NCBI GenBank assembly: GCA_018881555.1
Contig: JACAXG010000121.1
Span: 1,245,717 to 1,309,716, forward strand
Direction of reading: 5' to 3'
Origin: Amblyornis subalaris
Taxonomy: Eukaryota > Chordata > Aves > Passeriformes > Ptilonorhynchidae
Length of the DNA stretch: 64,000 nucleotides
How positions within the stretch are numbered: the first letter of the stretch is position 1; the number at the start of each line of letters is the position of its first letter. The notes beneath the pieces were generated by a model that worked only from the letters and a program-made list of their open reading frames with translations, did not search any database and was not told the origin of the DNA. The translations under genes were made by a program, and so were the position numbers. This document shows, one piece after another, positions 10,701-19,598 of the stretch.

Positions 10701-12458
10701 GGGGGGTTAGGATGACTTCCATCTCTATTGCTATGATTAATATAATTTAATGCACATAGAACATGGGAGGTACGAGGGCCTTTTTTTAATCTCTTAACTA
10801 GAATATTTTGACATTGACAAACATGGTGTCACTGGGAATTTATGGTAGTAGATGTGGAAAGTACATACCAGTACACTTGTCCTGGATTGATTTACTGAGT
10901 GTTGAATTAGACCCACCAGCTGGTGCCATCACTGTGAAGTACCTTTGACAGATCTGTAAGTCACAATTTTAATTAAGCCGGGTTCAGTGCTATAGGAATT
11001 TCTAGAAAATTTGTTTCTAAATGCAAAATATCTGCCTGTTGATGCATATTTTTCACTTTCTCTAGTTCTTAATAATTTGACAGCAGTCTACANTGTTTCT
11101 GTAAAGTAATATTTGTGACTAAATTTAGGATCCAATTCCATCCTTTTTACCACTTCTGTTCTTTCAGGTGCCAAATAAAGAGTTGATTCAGTTATGTCCT
11201 TCAGAAGCAGAAGTTCTGGAGAATTCAGAACAAACCCAGGGTGCTATTCCATTCTCCAGTAATGAACCTCTCCTCAGTAAGATTTATTTCTCCTGGGGAT
11301 TTTTTGGGAGTTGCAGGGGAAGACATTTCTGATAAATGGTGTAATTTCTGAGTGCACCACTTTACAACCATGTATAAATTGTAGAGAGATTTGTCTGTCT
11401 GTCTGAAGATGAGAGGACTCTGAAAACAGGTGTGTCATTGCTGCAAGGCAAACAGCCAAACGTGATCAGTGAGTCAATCTCATGACAAAAGTGAACATCT
11501 GTAACAAAAGTTTACCATTACATTCTTGCAGGCCACAGTTTTCGTGAGGCACTTACTGTTTCTGTCTCCAGGAGAGAGATGGGTAGGGAAAAGTATTTCA
11601 GTGCAATGTCAGGGAACTGCTTGTAATTTGTGAATTATTGTCCTTTAGCACTTTTTCTCTTTTGTAGCTGCAGGCTCTGAGTAGTTCATACAAAGGTCTA
11701 GTCAAAATGGTTCAGAAAGACTTTTTTTCTTTCCCCTTGTTCAGTTNGTATGCAGGCAGCAGTTTGTCTGGATGCAGGATTCCCTGGCCCTGTAAGAGGA
11801 AAATGCCACTGCATTATGTTTAACATAAAATGCAAAATGTGTAANAGCAATGTTTATCCTTATCCTGTGTTTCAGCTCTTAAAAACTTTTCCATCTCCCT
11901 CGTTTACCTCAGCTACCAGAGATTTATTTATATATTTATAACCTATAGCCTTCTTCCAGTTTAGCCACGAGCCTATAAAAAAACATTAAAACTTCCAAAC
12001 CCTGACAACCCCAAACCAACCAACCAAAAAAGAAAAACACTCAAAAAGAAACACCAAAGAAAACAAAGCTAATCCTCAAATAAGGGTTTGGGGAAAAAGA
12101 TTTAAAAACCCAGCAATTTCGAACAAGGAGTAATGGTTTTAAACTAAANGGGAGTCAAGTTAGGGTTAGATAAGAGGAAGATTTTTTTTTNAACGTTTAC
12201 TTATAAATATTTGCCTTGACCTCAAAAACAATCTAAACTGTTTAAAAACAATTATGTTTTGAAAGCTACCATATTCTTCATGTTGCCTGCTGCTTACACC
12301 AATGGTTTACTCGTTTTGTAGGTGGGAATTCTCAGCTGGACTTTGACGCAATCTGCGAGAACGATGACACTGCTATGACAGCTCTGATGAATTACTTGGA
12401 GGCTGATGGAGGGCTTGGAGACCCAGCTGACCTCAGTGACATCCAGTGGGCTCTCTAG
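1630..12458 (+). CDS. BMAL2: BMAL2 (ARNTL2), 3' ten exons, bHLH-PAS clock transcription factor
   Basis: The exons are 1630-1747, 2558-2701, 4333-4573, 5563-5669, 6228-6378, 6994-7049, 7825-7933, 9508-9595, 11168-11276 and 12322-12458. Together they give 1260 nt, or 419 codons plus TAG, with every splice phase matching and no N in any exon. The visible protein runs from late PAS-A (about residues 1-90 of the fragment), through PAS-B (from NCLVAIGRL near 125 to about 253), a Ser/Pro-rich linker, and a C-terminal activation helix (about 389-407). BMAL2 heterodimerises with CLOCK or NPAS2 in the nucleus and activates E-box genes of the circadian loop. BMAL2 is preferred over BMAL1 because of the acidic PAS-A/PAS-B linker (EEENDVEKD), the [25 protein letters not shown] PAS-B stretch, and the [12 protein letters not shown] tail. 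The N-terminal third (start codon, bHLH, early PAS-A) lies outside the window. The paralogue and frame are seen directly, while the function is taken from the family. Confidence 0.97.
2558..2701 (+). CDS. BMAL2: BMAL2 exon: PAS-A C-terminal strands
   Basis: This exon has an acceptor at ttgtaag and a donor at g|gtattc. The codon split with the previous exon restores T, giving [16 protein letters not shown]. It continues with the signature [14 protein letters not shown], which is conserved in BMAL proteins as the last beta strands of PAS-A, and ends in a Lys-rich stretch (PKKK). The acceptor has a weak pyrimidine tract, but it is the only one that keeps phase and family similarity. One base of an Asp codon carries into the next exon. 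Confidence 0.96.
4333..4573 (+). CDS. BMAL2: BMAL2 exon: inter-PAS linker and start of PAS-B
   Basis: This is the largest visible exon, with acceptor tttattag and donor gcg|gtaagc. It encodes [15 protein letters not shown], an acidic linker ([15 protein letters not shown]), then [14 protein letters not shown], the beginning of PAS-B, and [13 protein letters not shown]. The Arg codon is split two bases to one across the donor. The linker matches BMAL2 better than BMAL1, which carries a different acidic segment here. The open frame extends about 30 codons upstream into the intron without similarity to the family. Confidence 0.97.
4673..4714. repeat. Short palindrome and direct repeat in a BMAL2 intron
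   Basis: A perfect 16-bp palindrome, aattctaattagaatt, lies at 4673-4688. It overlaps a 13-bp direct repeat, agaattctcaaaa, at 4683-4695 and 4702-4714 (period 19). The repeat is about 100 bases downstream of the PAS-B-starting exon. It is AT-rich and probably a local duplication without function. Confidence 0.7.
5563..5669 (+). CDS. BMAL2: BMAL2 exon: PAS-B core
   Basis: The acceptor is tttctaacag and the donor is gaag|gtacaa. The first base completes the split Arg codon, followed by [20 protein letters not shown] and [15 protein letters not shown]. This is the PAS-B F-helix region and is very close to the known vertebrate BMAL2 sequence. The equivalent segment in BMAL proteins lies on the PAS-B face that contacts CLOCK. 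The last base starts a Val codon finished in the next exon. Confidence 0.97.
6228..6378 (+). CDS. BMAL2: BMAL2 exon: C-terminal half of PAS-B
   Basis: The acceptor is ttgtctag and the donor is att|gtaagt. The exon encodes [20 protein letters not shown] followed by [20 protein letters not shown] and [10 protein letters not shown]. The WFSF and [11 protein letters not shown] motifs are the closing beta strands of PAS-B and are hallmarks of BMAL proteins. Two bases of the following Leu codon are left at the donor. Confidence 0.97.
6994..7049 (+). CDS. BMAL2: BMAL2 56-nt exon, start of linker, with GC splice donor
   Basis: This exon follows a long T-rich tract ending in aaatgtcag. It encodes [19 protein letters not shown], a poorly conserved acidic linker after PAS-B. 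The frame fits the human arrangement, in which a Leu-Gly-His stretch opens this linker. The donor is aag|gcaagt, a GC-AG type site with the extended consensus normally seen in that class. The GT two bases downstream (caa|gtgtca) would break the frame into the next exon, which is why the GC site was chosen. The exon length (56) is not a multiple of three. Confidence 0.9.
7699..7760. repeat. TA-rich microsatellite in a BMAL2 intron
   Basis: A run of TA dinucleotides degrades into tata/gata motifs and contains one N. It lies about 65 bases upstream of the exon at 7825. It is simple sequence that probably varies in length between individuals. Confidence 0.8.
7825..7933 (+). CDS. BMAL2: BMAL2 exon: conserved VPGM...[10 protein letters not shown] segment
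   Basis: The acceptor is aatctatag and the donor is aag|gtaata. It encodes [20 protein letters not shown] followed by [17 protein letters not shown]. The [23 protein letters not shown] block is strongly conserved in BMAL2 and is an island of conservation in an otherwise variable linker. The final Arg codon is split two to one with the next exon. The codon split with the preceding exon (one base) agrees with the GC donor there. Confidence 0.96.
9043..9334 (-). mobile_element. CR1 LINE 3' fragment, old
   Basis: Read on + this resembles a reversed CR1 tail: ttttgaattggaaaagacc, then aggatcatgaagtccagctcctgg, gtgttgtctaaa, cttcttgaac, and tcagtgaagatcttctttgtaatacc. It is diverged with several Ns. 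It sits in a BMAL2 intron about 170 bases before the exon at 9508. Confidence 0.85.
9508..9595 (+). CDS. BMAL2: BMAL2 exon: Ser/Pro-rich variable linker
   Basis: The acceptor is gcacttttag and the donor is gat|gtgagt. One base completes Arg, followed by 29 codons: [20 protein letters not shown] and then PALAINCSD, ending in phase 0. The segment carries four Ser-Pro dipeptides, possible proline-directed kinase sites. It corresponds to the rapidly evolving region before the NKEL motif in other vertebrates. Similarity to known BMAL2 is modest here, but the phases on both sides fit exactly and the NC.. to .NKEL junction with the next exon matches the family. Confidence 0.88.
11168..11276 (+). CDS. 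BMAL2: BMAL2 exon: linker before the activation domain
   Basis: The acceptor is gttctttcag and the donor is ctca|gtaaga. It encodes [20 protein letters not shown] followed by [17 protein letters not shown]. The NKEL, PSE and EPLLS motifs align with the vertebrate BMAL2 linker. One base of the final Ser codon is left at the donor. No repeats are seen nearby. Confidence 0.94.
12322..12458 (+). CDS. BMAL2: BMAL2 last coding exon: C-terminal transactivation domain
   Basis: The acceptor is cgttttgtag. The exon encodes [20 protein letters not shown] then [20 protein letters not shown] and IQWAL, ending at TAG (12456-12458). The acidic amphipathic helix (about residues 389-407 of the fragment) and the distal D-I-Q-W segment are the BMAL activation domain. 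In the family this domain binds CBP/p300 and the repressor CRY in competition. The NYLEA(D/E)GGLGDP sequence distinguishes BMAL2 from BMAL1. Confidence 0.98.
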
Positions 12459-14900
12459 CGTTGCTTTTTGGGAGTGAGAAGGAATGTAAAATCCGTAATG
12501 CACAACAACCAGACATCCTCAGTACTGTATNATAGTTTTTGTAACGTTTCGTTTGAATTCGTACTTACTGTCGATATATTTTTAAAGACTGAAGCCTTGT
12601 TCAGAGAGAGACATCTTCTGCTGCACCTGTGGACAAATGCAATACTTTTTTCATGATGGGGAAACCTTGAAATTTTAATATTGAACCATCTGTAACTGGA
12701 ATGCTTAGAAAACATTAGTATATTTTTGCTAAGAAGCTTTAACCAAAAGGTACTGTACAATGTACAGGATTACTTTTTCTTAGTTTTAATACTTAAAACT
12801 TTTATTTATTGTTTTTGTTTCAAGTTGTAGAATATTGGTTATCCGTGTTACTTTCTGTAGAAGCTTCTGTACTTACATGGTTTGAGAACATTTGTAACTA
12901 TTAAATTTAATTGAAATGATGATTTGCACACACTAGAGTTGTAAACTAAGGTGTTGTAATTCTCAAATGATGCAGTTTGTGATTCCTTGCACTTCTCAGC
13001 AGTGCAATTTTTGCAGTCAAAAGTGAAAATAAAGACTACAGTTCTGGGAGCAAGGATTGGAATTGGATCACCATTATGAACAGAAGAGAATGTTTGGAGA
13101 AAAACAGTCATTTTCACAGTACACAAACATGATAAGAGTATAAGAAAAGAGCAACAAACTCTCAGTGACTATTTTGTATTATTTGTAGTGTATTATTAGA
13201 GAGGCAGTGCATAGCACCTGAGAAAAATAATGCTATACTTGTAATAAAGCACCTTGGTCTTGTCCCAGGTTATTTATTAACTAAAGAAGTTTGGCTAGAT
13301 TGTCTTGGTTCCAAAGTGAGGCTAGCACTGTCTGTTAGTGAAAAAAATGTTAAAGTTCTATAGCATCTTTTATAGTCTCTGTGTTTTCGGAGAGATTAGG
13401 AGAATTTTCTATTGCTGGAGTCTGTGACTTTTTAAAAGCTCTCTGTAATATAGCACTGTCTGTAAGTAAATGCTATGCAGGATGATCTTTTGGAGGCAGC
13501 TTGGGCAAGGATTGAATCCCAGTTACAGCAAGTGACTCAAGAACATGGCACTTTATAGGCTGCATTAGAACAATATAGCATTAATATATAAAGTGGATCT
13601 TTTTATCTCTGGTATTACAGGTTTAGACACATTTTTGCATAGATTATATATCATAAATAGTAGATTTTTTCCTGTTTTCTTCATGTTTTGTTTGTTTGTT
13701 TTTTTAATTCAGGTAATGAAAGGAAAGCATTTGAAGATATTTGATAGATGTGCATCTTTTTAATGCAGACATTTAAACATAGGTACTCCCACAAGGTCTC
13801 TCNCAGTACAGGTGGGGCTGGCAGCCTGTTTCAGGTATTTTTGGGGAGGCTGGAGTTGGGAACAAATGGATGTGGCAGGCACTAGAGGTCACCCTTGCAC
13901 TGCTGGGGAACCACCCCGTCCTCCTGAGGACGCCACTGGGGCATGACCTGGCTTCCTCTGCTTCGCCAGAGCAGCTCTATATCTTATAGATATGACTCGT
14001 TTTGCAAACCATGCATGTTTTGGTGATGTCCAGATTTGCTAGAACGGCTTGTTGGATTGATTTTTCTTTTTTTAATTCTATGGATTTTTTTTTTTTTTTT
14101 TTTTTTAATTTTGCGTTTAATTTGGATGTCATTTCCTGCATTCAAATCTCTTTTTTACAGACATGGGGCCAAAATGATCAGTTCTCTTACTTTATTAGAA
14201 TAAACTTGTTTGTTTTTTCTGAATTTTGGGCTATATCACTGAGCAAAGTGGGAAAAATAAACAGGCACTTTCTAAGACTTGATAGACATTTATTTGTGTC
14301 ANTGAAATTTGAGAAACTGAGGTTTTGCCATTGTAAAATGCATTTTCTCTTTTCTATTCTATTCTNAATAAAACAGCAAATACTATAGCTCATAGATAAA
14401 TGAGTACATAAATAACTTAAAATTATACAGACTTTCCTCAACAGTTTTTTTAACTGGATTAGTTTGAAAATGGGGCAGCTGTTGTTACTGAAGGAGCAGA
14501 ATAATTCTTTCAGAAGATTTATATAAGTGTCTAGAGTCAAACCACTATTTTTGGATTCTTGGCTTTCCCTAAAAACCAAAAACAAAAATGTAACTTTGAT
14601 TCTTTTCCAGTCAATGATCAATATTGTGACTCATTTTATTTATTAAATTCTACCTTTACTATTTGTGATTTTTTTTCTGGCTTAAAGCAGTCTTTACAAG
14701 AAAAAGTGTCACTTGTAAATATTTATGATGAAATTAATAGATATTTTCAAATACAGTTGAGATAGTGTGTGCTTATTTCTGTTTGTATGACAACACAATT
14801 CTAATCAGATCATGAGAGTTTGTTCTTGACATGGTGCAGGTAATCAGAAGATATGGTTAAATCNGGTCAATAAATATTATTTTGATGCCCTGCTATTAGT
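12459..14900 (+). other. BMAL2: BMAL2 3' UTR, several possible poly(A) sites
   Basis: The AT-rich sequence after the TAG holds AATAAA hexamers at 13028-13033, 13243-13248, 14367-14372 and 14869-14874. A GT-rich stretch follows the second one (accttggtcttgtcc), making it a good candidate for the main end. Whether transcripts run to the later signals cannot be told from sequence. A long T run (about 14088-14106) is included. Confidence 0.6.
13243..13248 (+). terminator. Candidate main BMAL2 polyadenylation signal
   Basis: This canonical AATAAA lies about 785 bases after the stop codon and is followed within 10-25 bases by a G/T-rich element. The upstream AATAAA at 13028-13033 is a reasonable alternative. 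Confidence 0.5.
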
Positions 14901-15660
14901 CTGCTGACAATTCCATCTANTACTGAACTTAAATATGAAGTACTTGTCTTTTCAGATCCCAGGCTCCCTCCCTAAAAATATATAGGGATGTGGAACCAGT
15001 GTGGATTTTGGTAGCTCAGTGTGATATTCCCCAGCCAGGGTAACCTTGTAATCCAAGCTAATGTGCAGTTTTTAGGTACNAAACCCCTCTGATGTGGCAG
15101 TTTAATGAGGCTGTCTCTGGAGAGGAGGGTGCCTGCAGGCTGCACCTCAGAGAGGCTGTTGAACAGAGCACATGGATACGATCCTTAGGGAGGTGTGGTA
15201 AGTGATAAAGCAGGTGTCAACAGGCTCTCAAAGCCGGCTTGGTTATCAGGGTTGTACTTGGAGATGGGTCAACTCATTTGTTACGGAATTAAAGATAAGG
15301 AAATCTGGATGGGAGAGGAGTTCTGACACAAGCAGCAGCTTGTTTGGGTGACCACTTCCTGTGTTGACAGGAAGACNTGAGAGAATTCCCTTCAGAATTA
15401 GGAGCAGGGAATGAGAATGTGGTAGGGACAAAGAGCATCTGGGTTTTGTTGGAATGAGGAAATGGCCTGGTGGGGTAGGAGTGGGCTGTCACCAGCCTGA
15501 GGTAGATCTGAGCTGGACTGCAGGAAAGCCTGGGCTGCCAAGTGCCCATGGGATGAAAACAGAGCTTCAGAACCCCAGCATGTCTTGTAGTGATGANCTC
15601 TGAGAGTGACAATATATTAACCCTTAACTTCTCCATTTTTAATAAAAAGCACAAGGCTTA
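14901..15660. other. Intergenic, no gene seen
   Basis: The sequence is of mixed composition. Short open frames exist on both strands but none resembles a known protein or has splice sites in agreement. It lies between the BMAL2 3' end and the first intergenic CR1. Confidence 0.6.
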
Positions 15661-16053
15661 NAAGAGCGGCTGAGGGAGCTGGGAATGTTCACACTGGAGG
15701 AAAGGAGGTTNGGGAGAGACCTCATCACTCTCTNCAACTCCCTGAAAGGAGCTTGTGGCCAGGNAGGGATCAGCCTCTTCACTCAAGTGACAGGATGAGA
15801 GGAAGTGGCCTCAAGTTATGCCAGAGGAGGTTTAGACTGGATATTAGGGAAAAGCTGTTCACTAAAAGGGTTATTAAGCACTGGCACAGGCTGCCCAGGG
15901 CAGTGGAGAAGTCACCATTCCTGGAGGCATTTAAAAGGTGTTCAGATGTGGCACTTATGGACATGAGTTAGTGGTGGATTTGCTGGTCCTGGGTTATAAC
16001 TGGACTTGATCTTAGAGGTCTTTTTCAATCTAAACNGTTCTGTGATTCCATGA
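15661..16053 (+). mobile_element. CR1 LINE 3' end
   Basis: Typical CR1 landmarks occur in order: gagcggctgagggagctggg, cactggaggaaaggagg, ttagactggatattaggg, aagcactggcacaggctgcc, and a tail ending ttctgtgattcca. It spans the last part of the reverse-transcriptase ORF region and the 3' UTR of the element, which is 5'-truncated as usual. Confidence 0.95.
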
Positions 16054-17422
16054 ACATTTGACAGTTGGTGTTCTGGGGGCAGGAGGGGTCCTTTCTGTGC
16101 TTTTGGGATTCCCTTGTAATGTGTGGTCTAATACAGTGCTGTTGTATGCATCTAAAGCAGAGCTTGAGTCCAGGTTTTTTTCCTGTGGTGCTTTGTAGTT
16201 CTGGACGTTGCTGTGGTCTTACACTTTTTAGAATATTGGAAAATTTGGTTTACTCACAAGCACAAAAGGCTNAAGTCAATCATTTTAGTGACTGCTCACA
16301 GAAGCGTGTTTCTGTTCATGATGCAAAGTGAAATGAGTTTATTCTTGCATGNGTGGTGCTGCTCCTCCCCAGACCCTGATTTCCAGCCTTTTTCACTTAG
16401 TCTTTCGCTTCCCATAAATTCACAAAATGTCCTGGAATCCCAGGAAGGAATCACCAGCTGGAAAGCTTTTTGTGCCACTTAGGNCTTCTCTGAAGATGAT
16501 CCTTTTGTTCCTCGTTCCTGATGAATTAGGATCCAGGAAGAAAGGTAAGTGGAGTGGTGAATCAGCTACTAAAATATGTCCTTTGGAAGTAGCCAGTTTT
16601 ACTGGTGCACTTCCTCTGGTCCTGTGGAATTCCTGCCAGATTACACCAGCCTACTACATGGAGGATTGGAAAAAAAATAACCAACAAACATAAAAACTAG
16701 CAAGAGTCCTGAGAGCTATGCATGTGTCACCTCCCGTGAAGTGCTTTTACCTTAGGGAAGAGTGCTTAAATGGGAGAGAAAAGGGGATACAGTACCTCAG
16801 CATGCCTGATCTATTAAAGATAAGTTCACGTGGGTGGGCACTACACATAACTTTTTATTCTTTATTTGTTTTCGTGTCACAACCACCAGAAATAATCACA
16901 CAATCTTTGGAAATCATAAAAAGTTTTGTGGGAAAGATCTTCCTTGGCTGTTGTTCTCACAGTGCTGAGCCTGTCTGGGGTGGTAAGTTTTGTTCCCTGG
17001 CATTTGCAGATTCCAAGTGTACGTGACCCACCATCAGTAATGTGTCCTACAATGCTCAGGGAACTTTGGCACAATGGAGAGAAAGTCTCATAATTAACAG
17101 GCTCTTGGGTAATGTTAATGGGTAACAATGAAGTTTATCAGGGTGTTTCCNGAAGGGACTGTAAGGTGAGCAGCAGGACTTTGAACTCTACAACGTCTCA
17201 GGTAACGTGCAATGCTTTTAAACAGCAAATCTGACTTCAAACATTACTTCTTCCATAAATCTTACAGATGGGGCTGTGTTGCAGAGAAGACAATACCACT
17301 GGGGCTTTAATGTTTAATAAAATAATGTTGGATGAGTGGACAGAAATTCTTTGAGAGGAATGCTTCCATCCTTAGACTTCATCTTGTCAAAATAGGATAA
17401 GCAAATTGATTTCTTAATTATA
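16054..17422. other. Intergenic, no gene seen
   Basis: This is unique-looking sequence between two CR1 copies. The open frames of up to about 100 codons have no recognisable motif. A + strand gaaag|gtaagt resembles a splice donor near 16544, but no supporting coding sequence flanks it. Confidence 0.5.
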
Positions 17423-17714
17423 TAATCATAGAATCTCCTGAGTTTAAAGGGGTCTACAAGGATCAGCGAGTCCAACTCCTGGCCCTGCACAGATTTCTCA
17501 ACAATCCCACCCTGTGCATCCCTGAGAGTGTTGTCCAAACACTCTTGGNGCTCTGGCAGCCTTGNGGAGCCTGNGGAGCCTGTTCAGTGCCCACCACCCT
17601 CTGGAGGAAGAACCTTTTCCTGATATCCAGCCTGACCCTGATACAGCTCCAGCCGTTCCCTGGGTCCTGTCCCTGGGCACAGAGCAGAGATCAGTGCCTG
17701 CCCCTCCTCTTCCC
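17423..17714 (-). mobile_element. CR1 LINE 3' end, antisense
   Basis: Reversed CR1 tail: aatcatagaatctcctgag, gagtccaactcctggccctg, gagtgttgtccaaacactctt, agcctgttcagtgcccacca, and ttttcctgatatccagcctg. It carries several Ns. Confidence 0.95.
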
Positions 17715-19277
17715 TTGTGCTTTATATACATTTGATTTGCCAGGTCTTTAAGAATACTTTTTTTCTTTTTAGTCTGCAAATGCAGTTGCAGTATCAGATA
17801 CTGTTTTCATTGGCATTGAAGAGATGATAAACCTCTTAAAGATACCCCAAACCAACAAAACAAACGAAAGGGCAGGTGAACTTATTGTTGTTTCAGCAGG
17901 ATACAATCAGCTTCTAAAGATTTACTCTGCAGAGCTCTGGGCTGAGTGCACTTCATTCTCCATGGCATTTGTGTTCCAGCACCTATGGTGTTCCAGATGC
18001 CCATTCTGCTGTGGGCAGCAATGGANACAAGCTGACTTCTAACAAAATTATTGCAGGAAGAGCTGTTTCTCTCCATTCCAGCTCCTGGTAGTTTCATTTG
18101 CAGATTTACTCTTTGATTTGTGGATTGCTGCTTCTGGAGCTGGAAGAGCCAGCAAAAGTTGTTTCTTATCTTCTGCCTCTACGTCACTCATGACCACTTA
18201 GGTTTTTATGACTGTGCCCTTTTATGAACCCCCAGCTCTAAAACTTTTTAAATCACAGCAGTTTTCAGGGCTGTCTCGCTTGTGGTTTACTACAGCAACT
18301 TACTGCCTGCTCCTAGATTGCCTTTAAAAATAGCCAAACGATGTATTTAGTCTCCTGTGGTAATTTTTATATTTTGTACCCAAGTTCTGTAAGGAACTTG
18401 AAGTTTCCAGTATCAAAACATATGTTGTGTATTTCAGAAATCAGAGGTTATTATTCGAGGATTCTTACAGTTGCTTTGGTAGAGAGCCGTGGGAAGCACT
18501 CCCATGTTCTGGGAGTTTGCAGATAAACAGAAAGATCAAATGGAATGAAATTCCAGATACTGCTGCAGGAAAAATACGTTTTTCACCAAAAAAAAATGGG
18601 GGGAGAGGATGGCACAAAGTCAGGACAACTACTTACATAANCAATCTAAAATACAATTCTATACCATGCTTCAAGCAAGATATTTGTCTATGTGTGTGGC
18701 ATGCTGCTCCATCNGCTCCTTTGGGATAAAGCTCAGGGGGATGGATTATTTGTTCTTCTCTCTCTCTCCATCTTTGCGGCATTTAAACCAAATATTTACT
18801 GATTCTGGTAAGCTTTCTTATCGTGGTCACTTTTGTGGTGTTCCAGATTTGGTGATAAGCATAAGGGTTAGTAACTTTAAAAACAGTGAAGAGGATTCCT
18901 GACAGCAGTTGGAGGGCAACATATTTCCAAGTGGATTGTTTTCCCACTTAGCCTAGTATGCAGCTTCTGCCCTTTTCAGGCAGCATTACTGAATAATCAA
19001 ACCCATTTCAAAATTGTTGATTTTAGGATTACCTAAATAGAAGTTGAAGCTTCACCTTATCAGTCTGGAGGGAGTTGGGCACGGTGCTGAGCGGAGATTA
19101 CACTGCTGGAATGGCTTGTTGGCCTTGGTGAGCATGATCCTTTTTAGGACTGCAAAGATTCCATTTCTAACTCCTCATTCTGCTGCTGCCAGCCTGGGTT
19201 TGATACCTTGCTTTGGCCAAGCTAAGGACAGCTCCTTAGGATAAGGAACTCTCTGGGAGGATAATTGTTCCAGTGTC
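17715..19277. other. Intergenic, no gene seen
   Basis: AT-rich to mixed sequence. No exon, RNA gene or clear repeat was recognised. Confidence 0.5.
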
Positions 19278-19598
19278 CGAAGGGGGCCTACAAGGAAGCT
19301 GGAGAGGGACAGTTCATCAGGAACTGCAGTGACAGGACAAGGGGGAATGCCTTCAAAAAGAAAGAATATGGGATTAGATTGGACGTTGGGAAGAAATTCT
19401 TCCCTGTGAGGGTGGGGAGGCCCTGGCAAAGGTTGCCCAGAGAAGCTGTGGCTGCCCCATCCCTGGAAGTGTTCAAGGCCAGGTTTAGATGGGGCTCTGA
19501 GCAACCTGGACTAGTGGAAAGTGTCCCTGCCCATGGCAGGAGGGTTGGAATTACATGTTCTTTAAGGTCCTGTCCAACACATTCTATAATTCTAAAGG
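19278..19598 (+). mobile_element. CR1 LINE 3' end
   Basis: It contains gggcctacaaggaagctgga, gaaattcttccctgtgaggg, ggttgcccagagaagctgtg, and gcccatggcaggagggttgg, and ends in the CR1 terminal motif attctataattcta. It is little degraded compared with the copy at 9043. Confidence 0.96.

Noticed and set aside
14002..14621. Open frames of 128 and 144 codons after BMAL2
   Set aside because: They are AT-rich, Phe/Ser-rich chance frames across poly-T, containing Ns, in the likely 3' UTR or its flank.
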